Assembly (NCBI GenBank): GCA_019054805.1
Contig: JAHQIY010000002.1
Span: 2,914,001-2,978,000, forward strand
DNA: 64,000 bases
Reading direction: 5' to 3'
DNA from: Brachionus manjavacas
Taxonomy: Eukaryota; Rotifera; Eurotatoria; Ploima; Brachionidae
The translations under genes were made by a program, and so were the position numbers. The notes under the pieces are model-generated. The model ran no database searches and was not told the origin of the DNA. It worked only from the letters and a program-made list of their open reading frames with translations. Positions 10,480-22,290 of the stretch are shown here, one piece after another. Position 1 is the first letter of the stretch; every line of letters begins with the position of its first letter.

Positions 10480-11808
10480 ATGAGTTACCTGATTTTTCAA
10501 AATGCCAATCTAATTCATTCGGTTGATTTGAACAGCCTAGAAATTTTAGAAAACAAAACAGTGCTAATCAATCAAGATACTGGAATGATAGAAAAAATTT
10601 GCAATCACATTGATGAAATAAGCGATCAGTCTTGCAAAAATAACGCAAAATTTTATCAATTAAAATCAACTCAATTTTTGATGCCAGGTCTTGTTGACAC
10701 TCATTGCCATGCGCCGCAATTTTTTTTTACTGGCACCGGTCTAGACCTTCCACTTCTAGAATGGCTACATAAATACACATTTCCTTGTGAATCCAAATTT
10801 AGTGATCTAAATTTTGCCAGAAAAGTGTATGAAAAAAGTGTGAAGAGTCATCTTTATTGTGGCACGACGACTATTTGTTTTTTTGGCACCATCCATCTGG
10901 AAGCAACTAAACTTTTAGTAGATATAATAGAAAAATCTGGCATGAGAGGCTATGTGGGAAAAGTTTGCATGGATCGCAACTCACCCGATTGGTACCGTGA
11001 AGACACTCAGAGATCACTTGAAGATAATAAAAATTTTATAGAATATGTTCTATCCAAGAAAAATCCAATTTTAAAACCGGTTGTTACACCGAGATTTGCA
11101 CCAACTTGTTCTAGCCAATTGATGCTATCCCTAGCTGAAATGTCTGAAAGTCACAAAATTCCCGTACAAACTCATCTTTCCGAGAATGTAAATGAAGTCA
11201 AGTGGGTCAAGGAGTTATTTTCTAGTGAAAGTTACACTGCGGTCTATGATACACACGGCCTTTTAAATAATAGAACAGTATTAGCCCATTGCATTCATTT
11301 GGAAGATGATGAATTGGATCTGATAAAAAAAAGAGGTGCAGGAATTTCACACTGCCCGACATCGAATACTTCTCTTCAGAGTGGAATTATGCCCACTAGG
11401 AAATACTTAAATAAAGGCTTAAAAATAGGTTTAGGAACAGATGTTGCCGGCGGGTTTACACCATCTATTATTCATGTGATTAGAGAGTGCATTGGTGTTT
11501 CTAAGCTGTATAGATCATTTGTGAAAAGTGACGAAGAGCCGATCGGCTTGTCGGAAGCGTTCTATTTGGCTACGATCGGAGGAGCTCAGCTTCTCGGTCT
11601 TGAGGAAAAAATTGGAAATTTCAGTGAGGGAAAAGAGTTCGATGCCTTATTGATTGATTTTTCTAATATCATTCACAAAAATGATGATCACTACGACCCT
11701 AATTTTGATGATGAACACTCGTTAAGGGAAATTTTTGAGAAATTTATTTATCTCGGGGATGATAGAAATATCAAAGAGATTTTTGTTAAAGGATTAAAAA
11801 TTGTATGA
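10480..11808 (+). CDS. GDA: Guanine deaminase (guanine aminohydrolase), 442 aa
   Basis: Hydrolyses guanine to xanthine and ammonia in purine breakdown; a cytosolic zinc enzyme of the amidohydrolase superfamily. All landmarks are present: PGLVDTHCHAPQ with the metal HxH (His75, His77), VTPRFAPTC (202-210), THLSEN with metal-ligand His232, LAHCIHL with His270, SHCPTSN (290-296) and GLGTDVAGG with the metal-ligand Asp321. Length matches the family (human about 454 residues). I chose the ATG at 10480: the frame is open back to about 10438 but without another ATG, and MSYLIFQNANLI aligns with the usual start of the family. The coding region is intronless; poly(A) signal AATAAA at 11855-11860. All catalytic positions look intact, so the enzyme should be active. 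Confidence 0.97.
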   Translation: MSYLIFQNANLIHSVDLNSLEILENKTVLINQDTGMIEKICNHIDEISDQSCKNNAKFYQLKSTQFLMPGLVDTHCHAPQFFFTGTGLDLPLLEWLHKYTFPCESKFSDLNFARKVYEKSVKSHLYCGTTTICFFGTIHLEATKLLVDIIEKSGMRGYVGKVCMDRNSPDWYREDTQRSLEDNKNFIEYVLSKKNPILKPVVTPRFAPTCSSQLMLSLAEMSESHKIPVQTHLSENVNEVKWVKELFSSESYTAVYDTHGLLNNRTVLAHCIHLEDDELDLIKKRGAGISHCPTSNTSLQSGIMPTRKYLNKGLKIGLGTDVAGGFTPSIIHVIRECIGVSKLYRSFVKSDEEPIGLSEAFYLATIGGAQLLGLEEKIGNFSEGKEFDALLIDFSNIIHKNDDHYDPNFDDEHSLREIFEKFIYLGDDRNIKEIFVKGLKIV

Positions 11809-11860
11809 TTTTTTTGTGTATTTTTCATTTTTTGAAACTAATGGCCTAAGTTTTAATAAA

Positions 11861-14001
11861 AAAATTGACTAATTTTTATTTTATTTGGATATTAGCAGAT
11901 TTTTAGGCACTGAAATTATAACTAGGAACTAGTTGTCTACTGAACAGCAAAAAATAAAACAGTTTAAACTTTTGTCTTTTTTATTCAGCTTGAAGCTATT
12001 TTTTTCGAAAAAGTTTTAATTCTAAATATTTTAGCAGATGAATTATATAAATTGCAAATATAATAAAATCGAGTAAAAACGTGTGAATCTTAAGTTTTAT
12101 TTTTCAAGGTTAAAGAATAAACCAAAAAAATTTTTTTCATTTTATGGGCATAGAATTAGTTGAAAAAATTATAATAATTAAAGCTAAAATAATTAAGCTA
12201 TCTTAACTGATAAGATTTCTAAATAATTAGGCAAATTGATATTTTTTTAAATATACATTGTTCATTCTATACTTCTTGATAGAGTCTTTTAAAAACTAAT
12301 GAATAAAAATAGGAGCATAATTGATGAGCAATTTTTAAATAATTTAAATTTTGAAATAAAAATGATATCTAAACCTTATTTTTAAAACAATAAAATATTT
12401 GCAAAAAATCAAAATCGATCTTTTCAGAATTAATATTTTTTAAATTTAAGAATTTACATGAAATATTTTAGATTTCCAAAAACAAACAACAAAAAGCTAT
12501 CAGTGATAATATCATGCACCAAGTTAATTTATCACTGATAAATAACTGATAAATTTCGTGACCCAGTGATTAGAAAATTAATCAAAAAAATCGTCAACTA
12601 ATTTTATTTAAAGCATTGTACCACTAAAAATTAAATAAAAAATAATAGCAAGTTCAGACTTTTAACTCAAAATATTAAGTTCATGAAATGAATGTCCATG
12701 AAAAATAATATTAATAGAAAAATAAGTTTTAGCAAAATAAAATCTTTGATCAAATACGATCAAAAATTTTTAGATTCTCAATTTTATAATATCTAACGTT
12801 TTAAAATTGAATTACAATAAAAAAAAAAAATCTTTATAAAAACTAAAAATTAGTCATAAAATTAACCTCGAAAATTTTCAAAGTAATTTTTAGTAAATGA
12901 AAATTAATTTAAGATTTTTTCAATTAATTTATATGACAACGAAATATTTTTACTGAAACAAAAAATAATATTTAAAACGATAGTTTGTATTAGATTAAAA
13001 TTCTTGTCGCTTAAAAATTGAAAAATAATTAATGATTAAGATAAATTGATTGTAAAATTTTACAAAAAAATTAAAATGCATACAAATTGTTATTCTACTA
13101 ATCGCTCTATTTTTAATTAGATACTTATTGAAAATTTGTTTTTTTCTAAACTCCTTTATCAGAATTTAATCTTTTTCAAAATTTGAAAAATTTCTCATTA
13201 GAAAAATTCATTTGTTCATCTAATTAGTTCAATAATTTAATAATTACTTGTTTTTTTAATATTCATTAAATTTAACATAAACTAAATTTGAATTTATTAA
13301 AAAATCAATCAAAAAAGAAAATATCATTTTTTTTAATCTTGTTTAATCATCGATATCTTTAAAAATCTTTTCCTAAAATAATTAGCATTTGAAAATTCAA
13401 TTTATTTAAATCAAATTTTGATTAAAAATTAGCCAAGTTTTATTGTAACATAATTAAAACATCGGCAATTTTTTTAGACTAATTCTTAAGTCACAATTTA
13501 TTAAGTTATTAATATTAAATCGTTGATTACAAATAATTTAAAATTAAAAAAATACCAAAAGAATTTTTGAATTTCTTAGTTTACCATTTATAAAATGGTC
13601 GCTTTTCATACTTTTAAGGAGCATCCTAAGAATGGTACTATGCTCCGACTAAGCCACTCCTTCAGAAAATACTAAAAACTTTAAATTTTTTATTTAAATG
13701 AACAAATTTTGACATCAAACAGTATTAATCTCTAGTTGATCATTTTGGTTAAGCTTTGATCTAAAGAGTTACTAACTCAGATCATACAGACGCATTACAC
13801 ATATCGCGTTTTTTAGCATGAAAAAGCACCAAGACAAGCTTCATTTTTTTGGCTCGAATAGAATTTCTATTCAAATTTGAAAATGATGTTCATTACAGTG
13901 TTTAGCTAAAAGCTGTTTGTTAAAAAGATCATTCGAGTGATAGATGATTAAGATGGTTTAAGACTAGAATGCTTTGTTGCAATGAACGCAACTTTATTTG
14001 G
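11861..14001. other. AT-rich desert before the secreted-protein gene
   Basis: No gene recognised. It holds an inverted repeat (12498-12540). Near 13612-13641 there is a GGAGCAT...ATGCTCC stem that resembles the LINE 3' hairpins seen elsewhere, but no coding remnant lies next to it. Confidence 0.4.
12498..12540. repeat. Perfect 12-bp inverted repeat, 19-nt loop
   Basis: TATCAGTGATAA (12498-12509) and TTATCACTGATA (12529-12540) are exact reverse complements. A further partial ATAACTGATAA copy follows at about 12540. Unlike most local inverted repeats this one is not pure A/T, so chance is less likely. Confidence 0.8.
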
Positions 14002-14009
14002 TATAAAAG
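14002..14009 (+). promoter_or_regulatory. TATA box (TATAAAAG) of the secreted-protein gene
   Basis: Consensus TATA box 78 bp upstream of the ATG at 14080, predicting a leader of about 45-50 nt. Confidence 0.7.
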
Positions 14010-14079
14010 AAGAAGGAATCTTTTATTTATTTTTAAATCCAATTAAATTTTCTAAAGTAATTGTAAGCCAACATCAAAA

Positions 14080-14685
14080 ATGAGAACCTTTTTAGCTTTG
14101 TTAATTGCCAGCGCTCTGCTAGTCGAGAATGTATATCCATGGCCATTGGCTCTAATGGGTTTAGGTATGGGCTTTCCATTCATGGGTTTAGGCATGATGG
14201 GCTTAGGATGGGGTATGGGCCTTGGAAGAGTTGGACTTAGAAGATTTGGACATAGAAGATTTGGACGAGAAGCCGAGGTTCTCGAAAGCCAAGCTATCCC
14301 ACCTGAATTGGCAAACAAAACTCTATGTTCGTACGAAAGTGATTTGAAGATCTTGCAATGTGCCAGCATGTTAAGCAGCTTTGATTGCCAAGTCGAAGAA
14401 AGAATGCCAAAAATGGATAATATTGAAATCAGATTGGCCGATATGGAGTTAGCTCCAGCTAAGCCAAACAACTTCGATGTTATCAGAATTTTGTCAAGAG
14501 CATCAAGTGGATTGTTCACTTTCATTCAGCCAGGAACTACCAAACAAGTTACATTGTCTATTTTCAACTCGGAAAAAGTCAATCAACCAGGTTTATTGAT
14601 CAAAGATGAATCTTGCTGGTCTCAAATACAACACGTTGTTTCAAAATCTAGCCGAGATGATGTTGGTTTCGCTTTAGCTTTGTAA
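14080..14685 (+). CDS. Secreted Gly/Met-rich protein with basic RFG repeats, 201 aa
   Basis: Complete intronless gene with TATA box (14002), ATG at 14080 and AATAAA (14807-14812). Residues 1-20 form a signal peptide (MRTFLALLIASALLVENVYP). Residues 21-52 are an unusual Gly/Met/Leu/Phe-rich stretch built on GLGMG, FMGLGM and GWGMGLG units. A basic segment with two RRFG motifs (about 54-63, ending RFGR) follows. Residues 64-201 form a globular-looking region with Cys in LCSYESD, LQCAS, FDCQVE and ESCWSQ, suggesting disulphides. The RFGR site could be a processing point that separates an N-terminal Gly/Met-rich peptide from the C-terminal domain. Family not recognised; the TATA box suggests strong, regulated expression. 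The opposite-strand open frame here is a shadow. Confidence 0.85.
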   Translation: MRTFLALLIASALLVENVYPWPLALMGLGMGFPFMGLGMMGLGWGMGLGRVGLRRFGHRRFGREAEVLESQAIPPELANKTLCSYESDLKILQCASMLSSFDCQVEERMPKMDNIEIRLADMELAPAKPNNFDVIRILSRASSGLFTFIQPGTTKQVTLSIFNSEKVNQPGLLIKDESCWSQIQHVVSKSSRDDVGFALAL

Positions 14686-14812
14686 TTTACAAACAAATTC
14701 GAATCGATTCAATTTATAAAATTTCAATTTTCGCGAATTTTTAAATTTATTCAATTTTTAATTAAATTTCAATTTTTAGTCTGATGTTTTGTAATCGAAA
14801 TTAATGAATAAA

Positions 14813-16004
14813 ATCCTATAATATTTTAATATGTATATTTTTTTTAATTTTAATTTAGTATCACATTGATTAGAAAATTTTGAGATCGGAGCTGAAGCCT
14901 TAATCTTAGTTTTAAACTTTGAATTTTTTTAAACTAAAAAACTAACTAGGAAAAATGAAAACAAAAAATTGTGTCAAAATTTACTAATATAAATATTAAT
15001 TCAATTCAATTTTATAGAAATTAAGCTTAAAGATTTTATTAATAAAGCATGCTTTTATCAGCATGCTAATCTCTTAGATGCATCTTTGATGAATATTAGT
15101 TTTATTTTTTTCAAATCGTATTATGATTTATTTATAAAGTTTTAGAACAAAGTTTACAATATATTTAATTAAGTTCATAATAATGATCCATTGTCCTCAA
15201 AAAATTGGTGTAAAAACAAGATTTGGTTGTTTCAAGTCCTCCTGTGAGTGCCTCTTGTAACAAATGATCCCATTATTCTCAAAATCATCTTTTACAACAC
15301 AAATGTTCTTCACATTAAAATTTCCATAGGTACCACTAGTTTATTTTTAAATGGTATCTATCAGGCCTATTCGTGCGTCGTTTGCCTTCTATATTCTAGC
15401 CTTATATAAGAAAATCTGATTCAGAGTTTTTTTTAGGTCTTCAAACTCACAGCTTTAAGAACTATCTTTCTTGTGTTCTTCGCAAGATAAGTGACAGTCT
15501 GATTTGAATTGATAACTTAATTTAATTTTGGAATTATTTGTAAAATTAAAATCTATTTTTTCTAGTAAACTCAATCTTTTTTAAAATTCAAAACACTCAG
15601 CAATTTTCCTGTTTTCTTAAATTAAATATTCTTTTTTCTACTTTATTACATTTAAGCAAAATAAAAAAAAAATATTGAAAGTAACATTAAAAATATTAAA
15701 ATCCCCAAATAAAAATAAAAAATCACAGCAAGCGGCTTGCAGAGACGACATACTAAGAAAGCCATCTATGGTAGCTGCTTACAATTACTTATAAATACAT
15801 CAGATTTAAAAAATTTATGTCAAATAATACTAATTCACAAATTCAGTTTAAAAATAACTGAATCAATAAAAATTAATTTTTTCTTTTAAAAAAATTAGAC
15901 GCTTTAAAAAAAAAAGAGATTTAAGTTTTTGCTTTAGTTATTTAGAGTGAAAAAATTCAATCTATTATTGATACTATAATCTTAATTTTTTGTGTTTTTT
16001 GTAG
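14813..16004. other. Intergenic; one coding-like relic
   Basis: Mostly AT-rich. On the minus strand about 15204-15335 a 40-50 codon open stretch reads NVKNICVVKDD...IICYKRHSQEDL, which is too balanced in composition for noise. It has a stop on both sides, so it may be an old transposon or exon relic. A GCAAGC/GCTTGC stem lies near 15729-15741. No family assigned. Confidence 0.3.
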
Positions 16005-16044
16005 ACTTTCAAATTTTTTAAAATGAGTCAAACTGATCTGACTG
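16005..16044 (+). CDS. Possible first coding exon of an unknown gene (MSQTDLT...)
   Basis: A short segment with all the marks of a 5' exon: a T-rich tract and TTTTGTAG ending at 16004, an ATG at 16023, seven codons (MSQTDLT), then a perfect donor GTAAGT at 16045. No continuing exon is certain. One candidate follows TTTTTACAG at about 18046; there the phase would fit and give VQALELISICS, but it is weak. Confidence 0.3.
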
Positions 16045-16964
16045 GTAAGTGTTAAGATCTTTTGAAAAATTCGGACTTAATCCCATACTAAGTCCAAGGC
16101 AAATTATTATTTTTTTAATTTTTGAATAAATTTGAAATTGTTAAAATTTTTATTAATTATTTTAATAATTTTCAAATATTAATAACTTTTTTGAATCATT
16201 GAAAATGTTTGAAATTTTTTCTCTAAGCGCTGAATCGACCCAAAAAATAATTGCGTCGTTCATAATTATTTTTCGCAAATTTTTTTACGTACAAGGTACT
16301 GAATTAAAACTAGAATTTCTTAGTATTAATATAATACGTTCTCTGTACAAAATCTGCCTTTTTTTTCTCTAATTTTGTCACATGTCTTAAAAAAAGCCTT
16401 TTTATAATTAGAACCTACTCTGATTATTGAAAATAAGGACTTGGTTGAATTTTATGTAAATTAGCGAGTTATTTTAAGAAACTTCAGCACAAATTTTATT
16501 AAAAACACGGTGTACACGGTTGACGGTTAAAATTTAAACCAAAAACTATCAAAACAGTTTCGCTCAGTTTATTTAAATAAACATAATAAAATTGCTTAAA
16601 ATTAGCTAATATTTAGAAAATATTGAAATTCAAAGTTCGGTCATTTTGTTTGTTCAGTCCAAATGTTTGTACAAAAACTATGTAGTTTTTTAATGGCATT
16701 TTTTGTTTTTATTTTAGTTTTTATTATTTCAAAAAAATTTTAAAAAAATGCTATTTAATTGAATTCGCGATTTTTTGTTAGATTTGGTGCAGACCTAAAA
16801 TTGACTTATTATTTAAAAAAAAAAATTTTTGTAATTAATTCTCTGGTATCTATTGAAAAATAAATTAAAAAAATTTTAGTTCAAATTTATGTGAAATTCT
16901 TCCCATGACATACTTACATTTGAAAGCCTCAGCTCAGTAATCACCATTTTACTTCGTTTTGCGC

Positions 16965-17700
16965 TTTAAGAGTCAGCATTCAGCATTTAGCTCCAGAGGA
17001 GCTGTCGCAGTTTTTCTACCTTTTCTTTGTCCCATACCAAACACTTCTTTACCAATGCCCGCGTTAACAAAACACTGTGGCAAGACAATCTGTTTGTAAT
17101 TGGAATTATCTGACCAATTTTGTCAATATGTGCACCGATGTATTTTGACACATTAAGCTCAGTAGACCATTTTGTTGTCCAATCTTTAAGCTCAACAAGA
17201 TCATTATGAAGCTTAATCGATTTTTAATCATTCTTGTTGAACACACATAGACGCTTCTTTAAAAAAGCTCAAAAATTCTTCTTTAAATTTTCTCACATTT
17301 TCAGGCAAATAATTCACAGAAATTTCTCTGTACGGGAAAAAAACATGTCCAGCACTCATATCAGCTTCATAACCGTTTCTTAATTGTGCATAGAAACTTT
17401 TTTGTCCAATATAGATCCTTGCAAAACTCGATTCAGCATCTCTGACCATTTGACAGAACAGATTGAGTCCTTTTATTCAAAAAATTTTCTTCAAACCAGC
17501 AGACCATTCTCTTGCCTAACCCTACAGTTTATTAAGGAAACGCTGATGTGATACTGTGTCAAAAGTTTTCGAAAAGTCCAGCAGTATCTTGTCCACACTG
17601 TTACCTTTTTTCGCCTCAATTATGATCATTTTAAACATTTCAAAAAGGTTCGAGGCACATTCATTCTTTGGAACATAATCATGCAGGCTTTCATGAAAAT
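16965..17700 (-). mobile_element. LINE relic, minus strand, with family A-type 3' end
   Basis: The 3' end carries the sequence ...GGAGCTAAATGCTGA with a stem AGCTCC/GGAGCT (16989-17003), a base-changed version of the family A hairpin. Upstream on the minus strand are LVELKDWTTKWSTELNV (about 17207-17155) and the RT motif LLDFSKTFDTVSH (about 17585-17545), in broken frames. Between the two lies a 73-codon open frame that does not look like RT (see separate entry). Confidence 0.8.
17228..17449 (-). pseudogene. Unidentified 73-codon open frame embedded in LINE debris
   Basis: Lies where RT motifs such as GVPQGSVLG would be expected between LLDFSKTFDTVSH and LKDWTTKWSTE, but shows none of them. 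The sequence (SFARIYIGQKSFYAQLRNG, SAGHVFFPYREIS) has normal codon balance for this genome and ends CVQQE. It may be a captured host exon, a divergent RT insert or part of another element. I do not recognise it. Confidence 0.35.
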
Positions 17701-19050
17701 ATTATTTTTTGAAGGTACAACATTAACGGATCTCGAATAATATTTTCTGTAATCTCGAATAATGTAATACTGGTAAATAAATCTCAGCAATATATTAGCA
17801 ATAATATCAGTGATATGTTGGCTCTCTTGACTCGCAGTACCTTTTTAGTATTAAGCGAATGAACCTAATTAACTCTTATCAATTTGCTAAATAATCTTTT
17901 CTAATCAATCGGGGTTCATAGAAGAAAGCAGATGATCAAAAGGGAAAATGAAGCAATTCGGCATCAAAATTTTTATCGAAATTCTTTTTTTTTTAAATAA
18001 AAAATATTTTCAGCTCACAAAAATTTATCATTTAAATTTTTACAGTTCAAGCCCTTGAATTAATTTCAATTTGCTCAGTTCAATTTAAAAAAAATGATAT
18101 TTCAATTTGGTTAAATTTTAAATTTATTTTTAAATAGGAGAATGTAGCTAAATAGAGGCAAACAGGATCAATCGTTACTCTAAAATTAATTTTCTAAATG
18201 AAAAGAAAAAATATTAAAAATTGACTATGAAAATTTTGAAATTGTGAAAATCTTTTTTCTGAACTAGAATCCCAACTCCCCTTAGCAGAAATTAAAATTT
18301 TTAAGCGATAATAAATATCTTTCCAGAATTTTTCATTTATTTAGAATTTATATTATTTTGAAAAAAAATATTTAAGTAATTTAAATTAGATGCCTTTTGC
18401 TTTTAATCAGAATTTTTATTCTGCTTTCCACTTTAAAACAATTAAATTTAAAATTTATCTTCAATTTTCTTAATAAAAATAATTCAATAGTATTACATCC
18501 TTTCATATTATGCAAAGCTTTTTAACAACTCTGAACCACCCTCTTCTCTCTGTAGAAGGCTGAATGGTGAAATATTTCCAGATTGTCATCAATTTCGATC
18601 CTTTTAATTTCAAAATCCTAACTACGCCACTTGTGCTAAGTAAACATTAGTATTATGTGCAAATTTATGATCATAAAAATTAAATTTATAAACACATTAA
18701 AGAAAATCATAAAAAATAAATTGATCACATAATCATTCTGCTGATCGAGTTGTTAAGTGATGACATTTTGAATCGGATAAAGAAATCAAGCTTATTAAAA
18801 TGAGATCTAAAAAAAATTCCAATAAAAATAAAATTAAACATTATCAGGCAGTATCTAAATGAGATCAAAAAAACATAAAAAACTTTAAAAAAAAAAATAA
18901 ATAAACAAAGTGAATATCACATAATTTTTTTCTTCTTGAAATTAAAATCATTGTAATTTGAATAAAATGTTTGTCTTGTTTAGATAATTTTTAGCAATTA
19001 TTTATAAATTTTCTAAAATCGAATATTTTATAAACTCGAAAAGTTTTGTT

Positions 19051-19079
19051 AATTTGTAAATTTGAAAAATTTACAAATT
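19051..19079. repeat. Perfect 13-bp inverted repeat, 3-nt loop
   Basis: AATTTGTAAATTT (19051-19063), GAA, AAATTTACAAATT (19067-19079). Confidence 0.8.
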
Positions 19080-20762
19080 CTAAATTTTTCCCAACTTTTC
19101 GAATAAAAGTTTTTTCTTTAAAAATTAAAAATTTACGAATAAAAATGAAATTATTTCTAATAATTTGGTAAATTGTTTGGTTTCAAAAGTGAATGCTTTT
19201 AATTTTTTGGAAAAAAATATAAATAAAACTTTAAATTTTTTAATTTAAAACAAGCGGCAGCTTATTATATACTTTATTTAAAACTTTATTTTTACAACTA
19301 GTAAAAATTATAGTAAACTATTAGTATTTTGATAAAAATGTTTGCTTTTATTATTTTGAAATATTTTAATTTAATTAAATGAGAGAAATTAATCGGAAAG
19401 CATTAAAATATGGGTATGTTCCATTTATTTTTGCCGACTGGACTTTATTTAGTTTAGAAAAAAAAAGAAAAAAAAGTGAATTTTAGTCCAACCTAATCAT
19501 CTTTATTAAATATTTGTTTAGATCAAGAATTTGAAAGTTTGAGCAAAAAAAATGGCATAAATCATTTTAAAGTGTTGACGGTTGCCTTTTGTTTGACATA
19601 TTAAACTAAGAATGGATTCCCAAATGTGCAATCGTGATATGGACGCGCGGTGTCACAATAGAGCCGAAACGTAAAGTATTGTTCATTTAATTCAATTGGA
19701 ATTTATTCATTGAGTTTGTCTCCAGCAGAGACACTTGTACAACAACCGGTAAAAGCGTCAAGACCAAAATGCAGGACAAAAGATTTTAATGACATTTAAT
19801 GATAGAGATTTGTGCACAAATATTTTATTAAATTTTAATGTTTGATTAAGTTTGCTAATGAATTATCACTGGGATGCTCATTAGATTGCACAATGAATAT
19901 TTTTAAAATCACGAAAGTTTAATTATAGCTTAATGGAATTTGCTGGGTCAATAAATCCACATGACTTGCAAACCCACTTATTACAATTGTTCTAAATTTG
20001 GCTTTATCCAAGGTGAGTAGTGAAAAAAAAAGAAAAAATTAAAAGTGAAAAAATAACATACAGCAGGAGAACAACTAGATCGAGTAATCTAAATAGCTGA
20101 ACCAGCAATTAATTAATGCAGAGTTTATGTATACATTTTAACTTAATTGTCACCTTTTAGTGTACGACCCCTCAAGCGCTGATATGTTAAATTAATTGTT
20201 AAAACTAAATAATTCGCTTGATAAAAATATTCGACGAAAAGAGAGGGCAAAAGTGAAATGCTCGGACACTGTTCGAGCGTGAAATTTAAAGATCAAAGCA
20301 TATTACTTTCCATTTGGTATGGCAACATTGGTGATTTATGACAAGTTTGCTTCTAATTAGATAAGAATTTGAAGTAATTAAAGACTTGTTCTTTTGATTG
20401 ATTCGATTTGAGCAAAAAGAATGAGCCCTAAGCACTCAATTCCTATGTTTTCGTTTTTTACTTAAATTAAATTTAAATCTAATTCCCTTTTATTGGCTTC
20501 GTGATTTAAAAACTTTACTACAACTTCGAGACACATAAATATTTTTCTAGCCATTCTATTTTTGTGTGTCCATTGATTTTAATAGCATCAATTGGTCAAC
20601 TAAATAAAATAATCTTTTGTTAACAACTCTTGAAACAAGCAAGTTCCTAACAAATTTTGCTTGTTTTGATAGATTTCAATTTTTGCTACTCTTTTATTAG
20701 ATTTTGAGTTTTTTATTTTAATTTTTAAAATTTTAACTCGCATACGTAGCTACTTGGACCGT

Positions 20763-20780
20763 AATAACTTTAAAGTTATT
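20763..20780. repeat. Perfect 18-bp palindrome
   Basis: AATAACTTTAAAGTTATT is its own reverse complement. Confidence 0.8.
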
Positions 20781-22129
20781 TTTAGATAATCTTTTTTGAT
20801 CATTTTTTTTCCATTAAAACAAGCTTTGGATCCTAGATTGATCAAAGCTTTAAAAATAGATTCAAAAATCTAAAATATTCGGCATGCTATACAAATCTTT
20901 AAAAATAAAATTAAGCTCAAAAGTGCTTGATATTTATTTTATTTTTTAAATAATTTTATCAAGTTTAATAAATAAAAAGAAGAATCATTTGGAAAAAAAT
21001 TGAACAATAAAGCTAAAGTTAACACTAAATTTCTTTAATATTTATTTAAATGATATGACATTAAAAGGTGTTTGGTGCTTATTTTTCTTCTTTTTTTAAA
21101 AATTCGTTTATAAGTTCGATGATCATTTTAAAAAAAATTTTTTAGATCGTAATCTAGTTTTTTTTCTTTGATAATGTCACATTAGGAATCAAAATGTTGG
21201 TATCACAGGAAAGCATCAATAGATCTAAACCATTTCTTTAGCATGGTTGCTGCATTCATTATTGTTTTATCACGGAACCATTCTCAATTCTTTTTGGCAA
21301 TGCTTAGGACTACTAGATGGTTTGAAAATTTATTTAAATTTATTTGAAGTTGACGAATACTTTGAATTGACAAAAAATTTAAAGCCATTTGTACTTTAGA
21401 ATTTGAAATTTTTTTAATTTTAAGAACTTTCAATTTTTCAGATTTTTTTTGTTTTGGTAAAAATCTCTTATTCGTTTTTTACCAAGAGAGAATTGATAGT
21501 TGATTTCAAACTAGATTTTTTTTTCAAATAGACAAGATCTAATTTATATCTTTAATCTTGAGTGCAAAATTAAGCATATCCAAAGAGAGAAACACAAATA
21601 AAACTATTTGCTGCCATCATAGCAAATTCAAGCGGACAGTACTTCGATAGTACTTCATTACAGAATCAGAATTTATTTGGTCCAAAAGTATAAGAAAGAG
21701 GATTAAGTAATGCCATGGCCAGTCAAACCACTAGCAATCAAACTGGGATATAAGAAGAGAAGTAGCTAGATGCTGAAGTAACAGATGTTTATTTATAATG
21801 GCGTGGTAGCTATTGGTAAGATACCTGAGATAACTTAAATTCAATTAAAGATTTCGAACGAAATATTTATGGTATTGATAAGTTAGTGTATGTGTGGAGG
21901 ACATTTTCTTAGATTCTAAACTAAATCTGCACTCGGTCTTCGACCGTGGCTTGCATTTTTCATTAAATAAATATTGAAAAATTGTGACAGGCTTATAGTT
22001 GCATTTTTTGTTTACTTGCGGATGAAATATCACCTAGTGTGTACTTGGCAAAGTTTTATTAGATTTAATTGTGTTTGTATTGAAGTTTAAATGTCCCAAT
22101 CTTTTGAATTACAAGAATAATAAAAGCTA

Positions 22130-22290
22130 TTGCAGTAACTTTTCCAAACATTGTGAGCCAAGCCATTTGTCTAATCTATGTTCGAAAGCATTTATTGATC
22201 TGTCATTTAAAGCGCTCACAATTTGATCTTTGGAGAGAAAAAAGACTTCATAGAGTTTTGTCCACCAGCCTTTTCAAATTGTGAGTCTCA
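22130..22290 (-). mobile_element. LINE C-terminal relic
   Basis: Minus strand reads SALNDRSINAFEHRLDKWLG, the conserved segment that closes CR1/L2-type LINE proteins (compare SINSFKSRIDNEL at 61140 and SFKAKLDRW at 56924). No tail is visible. Confidence 0.6.

Larger units (their letters stand above)
17701..22129. other. Gene-poor region with one complex noncoding island
   Basis: No gene supported. 19540-20450 is less homopolymeric than its surroundings (GGACGCGCGG near 19640, CAGCAGAGACAC near 19722, CACTGGGATGC near 19869) and has no open frame, so it may be regulatory. Strong inverted repeats lie at 19051-19079 and 20763-20780. Around 21200-21310 and 21600-21830 there is balanced sequence that could be old mobile-element coding remnants, but I cannot name motifs. 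Confidence 0.4.

Noticed and set aside
14052-14525. 157-codon minus-strand frame opposite the secreted-protein gene
   Set aside because: The plus strand has a TATA box, signal peptide, poly(A) signal and a longer frame; the minus frame is a shadow with a Pro/Lys-rich pattern mirrored from Gly codons.
17176-17220. Possible tRNA or small structured RNA in the LINE debris and other GC-richer patches
   Set aside because: No cloverleaf with a TTCGA/TTCAA loop and matching acceptor stem could be built anywhere in the window.
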